NCBI GenBank assembly: GCA_934501535.1
Contig: CAKSUM010000024.1
Location: 1 to 40,451, forward strand
From: an uncultured Clostridia bacterium
GTDB taxonomy: Bacteria; Bacillota; Clostridia; UBA1381
Length of the DNA stretch: 40,451 bases
Direction of reading: 5' to 3'
Shown one piece after another: positions 25,550 to 33,294 of the stretch (within the stretch, counting starts at the first letter, position 1; the number at the start of each line of letters is the position of its first letter). The notes below the pieces were generated by a model, which was given only the letters and a program-made list of their open reading frames with translations, did no database searches and was not told where the DNA came from. A program made the position numbers and the translations under genes.

Positions 25550-26578
25550 TCAGTGAATACCGTATAAGTAATTTAACACCTCCGCAACGCCGCGGGTGTT
25601 TTCCCAGCCGACGGGCTTACCGTACATGATATGCCCTGCAAGGTCGCCCGATGAACACCAGGTTGTTGCGAGTGTTCCCTCGATATTGCCGACATCATGT
25701 GCGGCGGCATATTCAATGAATTTTTTTGCATTGCCGACATCTTTCCACGGGCTGAGCAAAATTTTAAACCCATTTTCGGCAAATATGTCGACCGATTTAT
25801 ATTCCGGCATGTTCTCATAGTGCCAATCGCAGATAATAATATCTTTGCTGATTTTGTCTATGGCACTTTCGGTACCGTTGTCGGCAGACTCATACATGCC
25901 GTACCCCGTTTTTTCGTCGCTGAGCAGCCTGTCGCCCCATATGTACATTTTCTTGCCGTTTGCCGACAGATGCTCATGCAGTTTGTTGATGTGACCGGCG
26001 TATAAATCCGCGTTTGATTTTTTTCTGCATGACGGACATAAACCGATTTGGAACGCCTCGTCACAGCCGACATGTATCCCGTCTGCCTCAAAAACGCCGA
26101 TAAGCTCATCTGTCATGGGGAAAAGTATGTCATATAATTTTGGATTGGTAAGGCATAAATGTCTGCAATAAGGTATTTCGGCGTCGGGTATTTCGGGTGT
26201 TTCGTCAAATTCCGGGTAGGCGGACAAAAGACCGTCCCGAACATGCGGCTCGTCCCCTGGATAGCCGTGCAGTATTCCGTCATGAGGCCCGGCATGTCTG
26301 CCGGACTGATGCCCCAAAAGGTTCATTTTCGGTATCAGCCGTATACCGTTCTTTTTACAAACGTCAAGCAAAAGCCCGACATCTTTTTTATCAAGAGGGT
26401 CAAAACCGGTACATTCCGGGTGACTTTCAAATTTGTATCTGTATCTGACCTGCATTACAATAAGATTAATCCCTGCGGGAGCAAGTTTTTTGTCAATAAA
26501 TTCCGCGACCGTTTCGACGTCTTTGGTGAGCGGTGCGGTGAGCACAATTCCTTTTGTTTTCCAATTAAAATCAATCAT
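25550..26578 (-). CDS. Glycoside hydrolase family 20-like (beta-hexosaminidase-like) protein
   Basis: A 342-residue protein of TIM-barrel type without a signal peptide. The paired acids of GH20 are present as Asp173-Glu174 in GIHVGCDEAFQIG, and MNLLGHQSGR (about residues 85-94) corresponds to the conserved barrel strand before it. Family members hydrolyse terminal N-acetylhexosamines by substrate-assisted catalysis. It is shorter than classical enzymes because the N-terminal GH20b domain is missing, so the activity may differ. A CPSCRKK motif after the active site hints at a structural metal. It follows the HxlR gene by 65 bases on the same strand and may be cotranscribed with it. Confidence 0.75.
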   Translation of the reverse strand: MIDFNWKTKGIVLTAPLTKDVETVAEFIDKKLAPAGINLIVMQVRYRYKFESHPECTGFDPLDKKDVGLLLDVCKKNGIRLIPKMNLLGHQSGRHAGPHDGILHGYPGDEPHVRDGLLSAYPEFDETPEIPDAEIPYCRHLCLTNPKLYDILFPMTDELIGVFEADGIHVGCDEAFQIGLCPSCRKKSNADLYAGHINKLHEHLSANGKKMYIWGDRLLSDEKTGYGMYESADNGTESAIDKISKDIIICDWHYENMPEYKSVDIFAENGFKILLSPWKDVGNAKKFIEYAAAHDVGNIEGTLATTWCSSGDLAGHIMYGKPVGWENTRGVAEVLNYLYGIH

Positions 26579-26643
26579 GGTATTATCCGCCTTTCAAATT
26601 TTATTGTTTTTTCGTTAATTTTGCCTCGGTTCTGCCGGGCGTT

Positions 26644-26973
26644 TTACCGCCCGATTACCGATTTGTAATAATTCCCGAAAGCAGCGAGTGCGTCAATTAT
26701 CGGCAGCATCTCGCGCCCGAGCTCCGTCAGCCCGTATTCCACCCTCGGCGGCAATTCATGATAGTCATGCCTGTACGCCAAACCGTCGGAAATCATCTCG
26801 CGCAGGCTGTCTGTCAGCACCTTCTGCGATATTCCCTCCAGATCGCGCTGAAGCTCATTAAAACGCCACGGGCGCGCCTTGAGATTACGGAGAATAAGAA
26901 GCTTCCACTTTCCGCCTATCAACGATACAGCCGTTGCTACCGGACAAGCCGGCAGCTCGTCTTTTGTTTTCAT
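26644..26973 (-). CDS. HxlR-family transcriptional regulator
   Basis: A 109-residue winged helix-turn-helix protein with the family core CPVATAVSLIGGKWKLLILR and PPRVEYGLTELGREMLPI. The N-terminal Cys10 in CPV is the residue used for thiol-redox or electrophile sensing in relatives such as YodB and HypR; here that role is inference. The ATG at 26973 has GAGGTGAT upstream; a 14-codon longer frame lacks support. It is divergent from a cupin gene, the usual target arrangement for this family. Confidence 0.9.
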   Translation of the reverse strand: MKTKDELPACPVATAVSLIGGKWKLLILRNLKARPWRFNELQRDLEGISQKVLTDSLREMISDGLAYRHDYHELPPRVEYGLTELGREMLPIIDALAAFGNYYKSVIGR

Positions 26974-27045
26974 GTTATTATCACCTCGCAGATATATTAT
27001 ATCACATATTTTCAAAAAAGTATACAGTTATAAAAAAGTGCGTAC

Positions 27046-27074
27046 TTGTTTTTGCATGTACATGATGATAAAAT
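27046..27074 (+). promoter_or_regulatory. Promoter of the cupin gene with palindrome in the spacer
   Basis: TTGTTT (27046-27051) and TAAAAT (27069-27074) with a 17-base spacer. The spacer contains the perfect palindrome CATGTACATG (27055-27064). Just upstream the near-palindrome AAGTGCGTACTT (27036-27047) touches the -35 box. Both are candidate sites for the divergent HxlR regulator. Confidence 0.6.
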
Positions 27075-27120
27075 ACAGTCATGCAAAGGAATTTTGCAAT
27101 AAATTCAGGAGGTAAATATC

Positions 27121-27474
27121 ATGAAAAACTACACTAAAACAAACATAGGAAATGACGGCAGAATCGAGCTTCACGAAAAACTTGCGCTGACAGGCGCGGA
27201 AATCAGCATAAATCGGCTTCCGGCAGGCGCAGGCGTACCGTTTGTTCATTCACACAAAAACAACGAGGAAATTTACGGTATACTTTCCGGCAAAGGCAAG
27301 GTTTTGATTGACGGCGAAGAAACAGCGCTTTCCGAGGGCGATTGGCTGAAGATTGCTCCGGCGGCAAAACGTCAGTTCTCGGCGGCGGAAGACTGCGGAA
27401 TGACTTTTGTCTGTGTACAGGTAAAAGAAAACTCGCTCGGCGGCTTTACGGCAGACGATGCCGTAGTGTATTAA
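27121..27474 (+). CDS. Single-domain cupin protein, likely HxlR target
   Basis: A 117-residue cupin. Motif 1 is PFVHSHKNNEEIYGILSGKG with His-x-His and Glu ligands; motif 2 is weaker (EGDWLKIAPAAKRQFSA), where the second-motif His is replaced, so the metal site may be incomplete. GGAGG precedes the ATG. Its promoter region is shared with the divergent hxlR gene, and a cupin under a thiol-sensing HxlR regulator would fit a role in detoxifying a small reactive compound, which is inference. Confidence 0.87.
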   Translation: MKNYTKTNIGNDGRIELHEKLALTGAEISINRLPAGAGVPFVHSHKNNEEIYGILSGKGKVLIDGEETALSEGDWLKIAPAAKRQFSAAEDCGMTFVCVQVKENSLGGFTADDAVVY

Positions 27475-27487
27475 ATCGGTTTTCAAT

Positions 27488-27529
27488 AAAAGGCACAGCC
27501 GCGGATTTTTCCGTGACTGTGCCTTTTTG
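27488..27529. terminator. Bidirectional terminator between cupin gene and dapL
   Basis: Stem AAAGGCACAG (27489-27498) / CTGTGCCTTT (27517-27526) with an inner CGCGG/CCGTG-like pairing; TTTTT on the plus strand and a T-containing tract on the minus strand. Confidence 0.85.
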
Positions 27530-27540
27530 ACCTTTAGGCG

Positions 27541-28728
27541 TTATTTTCCCAAACATTTTTCCATGCGCAAAAGCGCTTCTGCCGTTCTTTCGTTTGAACC
27601 GAATCCCGAAAGACGGAAATAACCCTCGCCGTTTTCGCCGAAACCTTCACCCGGTGTTCCTATCACATTACAATCATTCAACATAAGGTCGAAGAAGTCC
27701 CAGCTTTTCATGCCGCCCGGACATTTCAGCCATACATACGGGCTGTTTTTGCCGCCGTAGTATGCAAGCCCCAAGCCGGAAAAAGTTTTCATCATATTTT
27801 CGGTGTTTTTGCGGTAGTAACCGATGTTTTCAAGAATTTGCGCATAGCCGTCATCGGAAAATACGGCGGCGGCAGCGCGCTGAACCACATATGATACCCC
27901 ATTGAATTTTGTGGACTGACGGCGCTTCCATAAATCCAAAAGCTTTACGCCGTCAAATTCAAGCTCATTCGGGACAACGGTATATCCGCACCGCACACCG
28001 GTAAATCCGGCGGTTTTGGAAAATGAACAAAATTCTATTGCGCATTTTCGTGCGCCGTCAACTTCAAAAATACTGCGCGGACAGTTGCTGTCGGTTATAA
28101 AAATTTCATACGCCGCGTCATACAGTATTACCGCGTTTGTGCTGATTGCAAAATCAACCCATATTTTAAGCTGTTCTTTCGTGTATGCCGCGCCCGTCGG
28201 GTTGTTGGGCGAGCAGATGTAGATGATGTCGGCTTTATCGGCGCCGGTGGGGAGGGGAAGAAAACCGTTTTCTTCGTTTGCGGAAATATATTTGATTTTG
28301 CGCCCTGCCATAACATTAGTGTCGCAGTAAACTGGGTAGACAGGGTCGGGGATAAGCACGGTGTTGTCTGTGTCAAATATATCGAGAATGTTGGAAACAT
28401 CTTCTTTCGCGCCGCAGGTTACGATAATTTCCGACGGGTCAATATCTGCCCCGATGTGGTTTTTATAATGACGCTGTATTGCGCCGATAAGAAAATCCTC
28501 GCCATAGCTTTCGGGATAGCCGTGGAATGTTTCCGCATTGCCCATTTCTGCGGCGGCTTTTTTCATTTCGTCAACAGCGGCACGGCACAGCGGCAGCGTT
28601 ACGTCACCTATTCCCATACGGATAATGTCCGCGTCCGGGTGCGAATTTTTATATTCGTTTGTCCTCTGCGCAATTGTCTTGAACAGATACGACTGCTTCA
28701 GATTCAGATAGTTTTTATTGATTTTCAT
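27541..28728 (-). CDS. dapL: LL-diaminopimelate aminotransferase
   Basis: A 395-residue class I/II PLP aminotransferase converting tetrahydrodipicolinate directly to LL-diaminopimelate in one step. The opening NYLNLKQSYLFKTIAQRTNEY and IRMGIGDVTLPL are characteristic of DapL; the PLP lysine lies in FCSFSKTAGFTGVRCGY, and CSPNNPTGAAY is the aminotransferase loop. Neighbouring dapF supplies the next step, which supports the assignment. This route replaces the succinylase/acetylase branches. Start ATG at 28728 has AAAGGAG upstream. Last gene of the minus-strand nitrogen/lysine block. Confidence 0.93.
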   Translation of the reverse strand: MKINKNYLNLKQSYLFKTIAQRTNEYKNSHPDADIIRMGIGDVTLPLCRAAVDEMKKAAAEMGNAETFHGYPESYGEDFLIGAIQRHYKNHIGADIDPSEIIVTCGAKEDVSNILDIFDTDNTVLIPDPVYPVYCDTNVMAGRKIKYISANEENGFLPLPTGADKADIIYICSPNNPTGAAYTKEQLKIWVDFAISTNAVILYDAAYEIFITDSNCPRSIFEVDGARKCAIEFCSFSKTAGFTGVRCGYTVVPNELEFDGVKLLDLWKRRQSTKFNGVSYVVQRAAAAVFSDDGYAQILENIGYYRKNTENMMKTFSGLGLAYYGGKNSPYVWLKCPGGMKSWDFFDLMLNDCNVIGTPGEGFGENGEGYFRLSGFGSNERTAEALLRMEKCLGK

Positions 28729-28753
28729 AATATACTCTCTCCTTTTTGCGTAA

Positions 28754-28795
28754 ATAAAATATTTACGGAACATATCTGCACCGTAAATATTTTAT
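28754..28795 (-). terminator. Perfect 15-bp hairpin between dapF and dapL
   Basis: ATAAAATATTTACGG (28754-28768) and its exact reverse complement (28781-28795) flank a 12-base loop, in the 78-base gap between dapF and dapL. On the minus strand it starts just after the dapF stop and is followed by a T-rich run, so it may be a partial terminator, or a processing or stabilising stem setting the dapF to dapL ratio. The AT-rich stem makes a strong terminator less likely. Confidence 0.6.
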
Positions 28796-28806
28796 CATAT
28801 ACATAT

Positions 28807-29649
28807 TCAGATTTCAACACTTCCGCTGAAAACAGTGACTGCCTCACCCGTCATTTCGATGCTGCCGCCGCAGTTAATGATAAGCTCGCCGCCGCGCAGC
28901 TTTACGGTTATATCCGTATTTTTTGAACACAGACCGTTCATGCATGCGGCTGCGGCTGCCGCGCACGCGCCTGTACCGCAGGCAAAGGTTTCGCCGCTGC
29001 CGCGCTCCCAGACGCGCATTTCAAGGTAAGTATCCGAAACCTTTTTTACAAATTCCACATTTACCTTTTCCGGGAAAAGCGAGTCATTCTCAATTTTGGG
29101 GCCGATTTTTTCTATTTCAAAATTCCGCAAATCAAAATCGCCGGGGACAAATATAACACAGTGCGGATTGCCCATGCTGAGGCAGGTGATTTTTTGCAGA
29201 CTGCCGCCTACGAGCATTTCTCGGCCTATAACAGCTTCGTCCGAAAGTACCGGAATGAGCGCGGGCGCAAATTCCGGTGCGCCCATATCCACCGAAGCGC
29301 GGCTCACTTTGCCGTTTTCTATGAAAAGCCGCACCGTTTTTATGCCGGACAGTGTTTCGATTTTCAGCGGATTATTGCGGCAAATTCCGTTGTCATAGAC
29401 ATATTTTGCAACACAGCGAACGCCGTTGCCGCACATTTTTCCCTCCGAACCGTCGGCGTTGTACATTTTCATTTTCGCGTCGGCAATGTCGGACGGACAA
29501 ATCATTATAAGCCCGTCGGCGCCGACCGAAAAATGCCGCCGTGACAGCTTTATCGCTGCTTCGCCCGGATTTTCCAATTCCTGAACAAATCCGTTGACAT
29601 AAATGTAATCATTGCCGCAGCCGTGCATTTTTGTGAAATTCAAAAGCAT
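28807..29649 (-). CDS. dapF: Diaminopimelate epimerase
   Basis: A 280-residue cofactor-free racemase converting LL- to meso-diaminopimelate for peptidoglycan and lysine. The two catalytic cysteines are Cys73 in MCGNGVRC and Cys224 in ACGTGAC, and the substrate loop MHGCGNDYIYV (residues 8-18) is present. It begins 18 bases after the asnB stop, so these are cotranscribed. Confidence 0.95.
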   Translation of the reverse strand: MLLNFTKMHGCGNDYIYVNGFVQELENPGEAAIKLSRRHFSVGADGLIMICPSDIADAKMKMYNADGSEGKMCGNGVRCVAKYVYDNGICRNNPLKIETLSGIKTVRLFIENGKVSRASVDMGAPEFAPALIPVLSDEAVIGREMLVGGSLQKITCLSMGNPHCVIFVPGDFDLRNFEIEKIGPKIENDSLFPEKVNVEFVKKVSDTYLEMRVWERGSGETFACGTGACAAAAAACMNGLCSKNTDITVKLRGGELIINCGGSIEMTGEAVTVFSGSVEI

Positions 29650-29667
29650 ATTATCATTACCCTTTCA

Positions 29668-31245
29668 TTAAATTCCGCTTGCGCCGTAGTTTGACAGTAC
29701 ACGCGCCGACGGATCATTGACATTGCAGCCTTCCCATTCCTTGTTCGGCATCCAGAAATCAACAACCATATCGCTCTGACCGGGATAATATTTCTCAAAA
29801 ATTTCGCGGTATAAAAGCGATTCCTTGGTAAACGGCGCCGCGTGAGTATATTTTTTTATCTTATCTTCATATTCTGCGTCGGTGTAAAATTTCTCGGCAT
29901 AATCCTTAAGATACCACACCAGCGAATGTCCGACAGCGTCCGAAAATGCTGCCTTTTCGCGGTACAGAATATCGTGGGGAAGATAGTCGCCCTCAAATGC
30001 GTGACGGAGAAGATATTTTCCCTTGCCGTAGGTGTTGAGCTTCTTTTCAGGGTCGACCGACATGACGTATTCCACGAAATCCAAATCCCCGAAAGGCACG
30101 CGCGCCTCAAGCGAGTTTACCGATATGCAGCGGTCGGCACGCAGAACGTCATACATATGCAGCTCGTGCACGCGTTTTTGCGATTCTTTCTGGAATGCCT
30201 CTGCCGACGGCGCGAAGTCGGTGTATTTATAGCCGAACAGCTCGTCGGAAATTTCCCCCGTCAAAAGCACGCGAATATCGGTGTTTTCGTGAATATATTT
30301 GCAAAGCAGATACATTCCCATACTTGCGCGTATTGTTGTGATGTCATATGTACCGAGGAGCTTTACAACATCGTCGAGCGAGGCGAGAACATCGTCTTTT
30401 GTGATGATAACTTCAGTATGATCGCTGCCGATGTATTCCGCAACCTGTTTCGCATATTTTAAATCGATTGCGTCCTCGCTCATGCCTATCGCAAAGGTTT
30501 TTATCGGCTTGTCGATCTTACGTGCGGCAATTGCGCATACAAGCGAAGAATCAAGTCCGCCCGAAAGCAGAAAGCCCACCTTTGCATCGGCAACAAGACG
30601 TTTCTCTATTCCGCTCACGAGCTTATCGTGTATGTTTTTGCAAATTGCGTCAAGGTCATCATGACAAACGCTTTTTACCTCCGTCATGTCGCGGTAGCAG
30701 ACAAATTTTCCGCCTTTGTAATAATGTCCCGGCGGAAACGGCATGATTTTATCACACATGCAAAGCAGGTTTTTCGGTTCGCTTGCAAAAACAATTTCGC
30801 CGTCCTTATCATACCCGTAATAGAGCGGACGTATGCCGATTGGGTCGCGCGCGGCGATGTATTCTTTATGCTTTGCATCATAGATAATGAGTGCAAATTC
30901 GGCGTCAAGCATACGGAACATATCGGTGCCGTACTCGAAGTACATCGGCAAAAGTATCTCGCAGTCCGAACCGCTCACAAACGAATATTTATGCGACAGT
31001 TTTTCTTTTATTCTCTCATATCCGTAAATTTCACCGTTGCAGACAACGTAGCTTCCGTCAAGCTCAAACGGCTGCATGCCGCTTTCGCCAAGCCCCATAA
31101 TCGCAAGACGGTGAAAACCGAGATAGCCATCGCCGGTGTCGATGATGCGCGAGCTGTCGGGACCGCGCGATATTGTTTCGTCAAACCCTTTTTTAAATAA
31201 GTCAAAAGCGGCACTGCTGCCACAGACTCCCATTATAGAACACAT
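29668..31245 (-). CDS. asnB: Glutamine-dependent asparagine synthetase
   Basis: A 525-residue enzyme making asparagine from aspartate, ATP and glutamine. The N-terminal Ntn glutaminase begins MCSIMGVCG, with Cys2 as nucleophile after Met removal; the ISRGPDS and CNGEIYG glutamine-site motifs follow. The synthetase domain has the PP-loop FLLSGGLDSSLV (about residue 230) and LTGEISDELFGY. The start is fixed by Cys2 and by GGAGG upstream. The mRNA leader carries a T-box with Asn features. It lies downstream of glnN and amt, which supply its glutamine. Confidence 0.95.
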   Translation of the reverse strand: MCSIMGVCGSSAAFDLFKKGFDETISRGPDSSRIIDTGDGYLGFHRLAIMGLGESGMQPFELDGSYVVCNGEIYGYERIKEKLSHKYSFVSGSDCEILLPMYFEYGTDMFRMLDAEFALIIYDAKHKEYIAARDPIGIRPLYYGYDKDGEIVFASEPKNLLCMCDKIMPFPPGHYYKGGKFVCYRDMTEVKSVCHDDLDAICKNIHDKLVSGIEKRLVADAKVGFLLSGGLDSSLVCAIAARKIDKPIKTFAIGMSEDAIDLKYAKQVAEYIGSDHTEVIITKDDVLASLDDVVKLLGTYDITTIRASMGMYLLCKYIHENTDIRVLLTGEISDELFGYKYTDFAPSAEAFQKESQKRVHELHMYDVLRADRCISVNSLEARVPFGDLDFVEYVMSVDPEKKLNTYGKGKYLLRHAFEGDYLPHDILYREKAAFSDAVGHSLVWYLKDYAEKFYTDAEYEDKIKKYTHAAPFTKESLLYREIFEKYYPGQSDMVVDFWMPNKEWEGCNVNDPSARVLSNYGASGI

Positions 31246-31283
31246 ACTAAATTCCTCCGAAAATTTCATTCAGCGTATTTGCA

Positions 31284-31490
31284 ATAGGGCAAGTGCTGTA
31301 ACTTGCGGTGCCACCTATATTTATACTCTTTTTTCGGGTCTCTGTCAAGACCTTGCCGTCTGACGCGCGGCAAGCGGCGCACCTACTGGGGCTTTCGCCT
31401 GTTCAGTTTGCGGCTCGCCGGGTGTTATTCATGCAAATTCATACTGTATGGCTTCCACCGTCCCATACTCTCTGTGAGCGATTTCTGCAT
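31284..31490 (-). promoter_or_regulatory. T-box leader of asnB, probably tRNA-Asn specific
   Basis: The antiterminator element is complete: helix ATAGG (31314-31318) / CCTAT (31284-31288), the 7-base bulge TGGCACC (31307-31313), and helix GCAAGT (31301-31306) / ACTTGC (31289-31294). The bulge triplet-plus-one UGGC pairs with an acceptor end GCCA, matching the G73 of tRNA-Asn. Stem I starts near 31481 (base helix TCGC / GCGA), contains AGAGAG and the GGTGGAA block, and an AAC triplet (31401-31403, Asn codon) sits in the specifier-loop position above the base helix. No U-tract terminator is evident, so the output may be translational. Confidence 0.85.
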
Positions 31491-31521
31491 TACTTCTCCC
31501 GGCTCAAACGCCTTTAAACTG

Positions 31522-33267
31522 TTATTCTACGTCCTGAAGAGCGTCATAACCCTCTTCACCCGTTCTGACTTTTACAACGTTTTCAACGTCGTATACGAAA
31601 ATCTTACCGTCTCCGATATGACCTGTGTAAAGAACCTTTTTAGCGGTTTCAATTACCGTTCTTACCGGAATTTTACTTACAACTATATCTACCTGAACCT
31701 TGGGCAGAAGGGTTGTTTCAACCGGAACGCCTCTGTAATATTCCGGCTTGCCTTTCTGTTGTCCGCAACCCATAACGTGTGCAACCGTCATACCTGTTAT
31801 ACCGAGGTCAACCATTGCGTTCTTGAGTGCCTCAAAACGAACTTCCTTACAGAGAATTTCAATCTTTGTGAACTTCGGTGATGTGCCGTCATGTTCTTTT
31901 TTTGCCGGAGCGGACGCTTTTTCAACCGTTACCGCTTTCGATACCGGAACGTCGCCCGTAATGCTGCCTGTGTAATCAAGCGCTGTTGTGTCAGGCTCCA
32001 TTGCGATGCCTGCGTATGCCGTCAGCAAACCGTGTTCTGTGATGTCAAGACCTGCGATTTCGTCCTCAGCCGATGCACGAAGCCCGATTGTGTGTTTCAA
32101 AATCAGGAATACGATTGTGATTATGACCGCAACGTATACCATTACCGATACAACGCCAAGCAGCTGAACACCGAAGAACTTTAATCCGCCGCCGTAGAAC
32201 AGACCTTTCATTACCGGGAATGTGCCGTCGGCATCGGGTACGCCGCCTGTCGAGAATAAGCCCAGAAGAATTGTTCCGACCGAGCCGCATACGCCGTGAA
32301 CCGAGATAGCGCCGACCGGGTCGTCAATCTTTGCTTTTTTATCGAAAAACTCTACTGCCAAAACAATCAGCAAACCGAATACAATACCCATTATTGCAGC
32401 GCCGACCGGGCTTACCGTATCGCAGCCTGCCGTAATTCCTACCAAACCTGCAAGCGCTGCGTTGTAGGTCATCGAAACGTCCGGCTTACCGTATCTTACC
32501 CATGTGAAGATAAGGGTTGTGCAGCATGCAACAGCCGCTGCAAGGTTTGTGTTGAAGAATATCAGACCGGCACGCGTAACCTGTGCGTCGGAGTCCATGC
32601 CGACCGTTGACGCGCCGTTAAATCCGAACCAGCAGAACCAAAGGATAAATACGCCGAGTGCCGCAACCGTTACGTTGTGACCGAGGATAGCTCTGGGCTT
32701 GCCGTCTTTGTCATACTTGCCGATACGCGGGCCGAGGATAGCTGCACCGATAAGCGCGCAGATACCGCCGACCATATGTACTGCGGTAGAACCCGCAAAA
32801 TCGTGGAAGCCAAGCTGTGCCAGCCAGCCGCCGCCCCAAATCCAGTGTCCGGAAATAGGGTAGATGAACAGTGAAATCGCCGCCGAATAAATGCAGTATG
32901 CACTGAATTTTGTACGCTCTGCCATTGCGCCGGAAACGATTGTTGCCGATGTTGCGCAGAACACTGTCTGGAAGATTGCGTATGCCCAAAGCGGAACGCC
33001 TTCCGGAAGGATTGAACTGTAATCCTTCATAATAAACGGGTCAATCCAGCCGAACAGCGCCGTGCCCGTTCCGAACATAATTCCGAATCCGAACAGCCAG
33101 AAACAAGGTGTTCCGATACAGAAGTCCATAAGGTTTTTCATAAGAATGTTACCGGTATTTTTTGCTCTTGTAAAGCCTGCCTCACACATTGAAAAGCCTG
33201 CCTGCATGAAGAATACCAACGCTGCACCCAGCAGCACCCATATTGTATTTACCGCACTGAAAGTCAT
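31522..33267 (-). CDS. amt: Ammonium transporter fused to a PII signalling domain
   Basis: A 581-residue fusion. Residues 1 to about 420 are an eleven-helix Amt channel with the family motifs FFMQAGFSMCEAG, DFAGSTAVHMVGG and the twin pore histidines (HNVTVAALG, ISVHGVCGSVG). After a Lys/Ala-rich linker, residues from about 470 form a GlnB/GlnK-type PII domain (FTKIEILCKEVRFEALKNAM, T-loop with EYYRGVPVE around residue 510, then VYTGHIGDGKIFVYDVENVV, given from VLYTGHIGDG). Free PII normally plugs Amt when nitrogen is ample; here the valve is built in. ATG at 33267 with AAGGAG eight bases upstream. It is 27 bases after glnN. Confidence 0.94.
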   Translation of the reverse strand: MTFSAVNTIWVLLGAALVFFMQAGFSMCEAGFTRAKNTGNILMKNLMDFCIGTPCFWLFGFGIMFGTGTALFGWIDPFIMKDYSSILPEGVPLWAYAIFQTVFCATSATIVSGAMAERTKFSAYCIYSAAISLFIYPISGHWIWGGGWLAQLGFHDFAGSTAVHMVGGICALIGAAILGPRIGKYDKDGKPRAILGHNVTVAALGVFILWFCWFGFNGASTVGMDSDAQVTRAGLIFFNTNLAAAVACCTTLIFTWVRYGKPDVSMTYNAALAGLVGITAGCDTVSPVGAAIMGIVFGLLIVLAVEFFDKKAKIDDPVGAISVHGVCGSVGTILLGLFSTGGVPDADGTFPVMKGLFYGGGLKFFGVQLLGVVSVMVYVAVIITIVFLILKHTIGLRASAEDEIAGLDITEHGLLTAYAGIAMEPDTTALDYTGSITGDVPVSKAVTVEKASAPAKKEHDGTSPKFTKIEILCKEVRFEALKNAMVDLGITGMTVAHVMGCGQQKGKPEYYRGVPVETTLLPKVQVDIVVSKIPVRTVIETAKKVLYTGHIGDGKIFVYDVENVVKVRTGEEGYDALQDVE

Positions 33268-33294
33268 TTTAATCACTCCTTAATATTGTAGCTT

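Noticed and set aside
31246..31283. Classical transcription terminator for the asnB T-box
   Set aside because: No GC-rich stem followed by a U run is visible between the antiterminator and the start codon.
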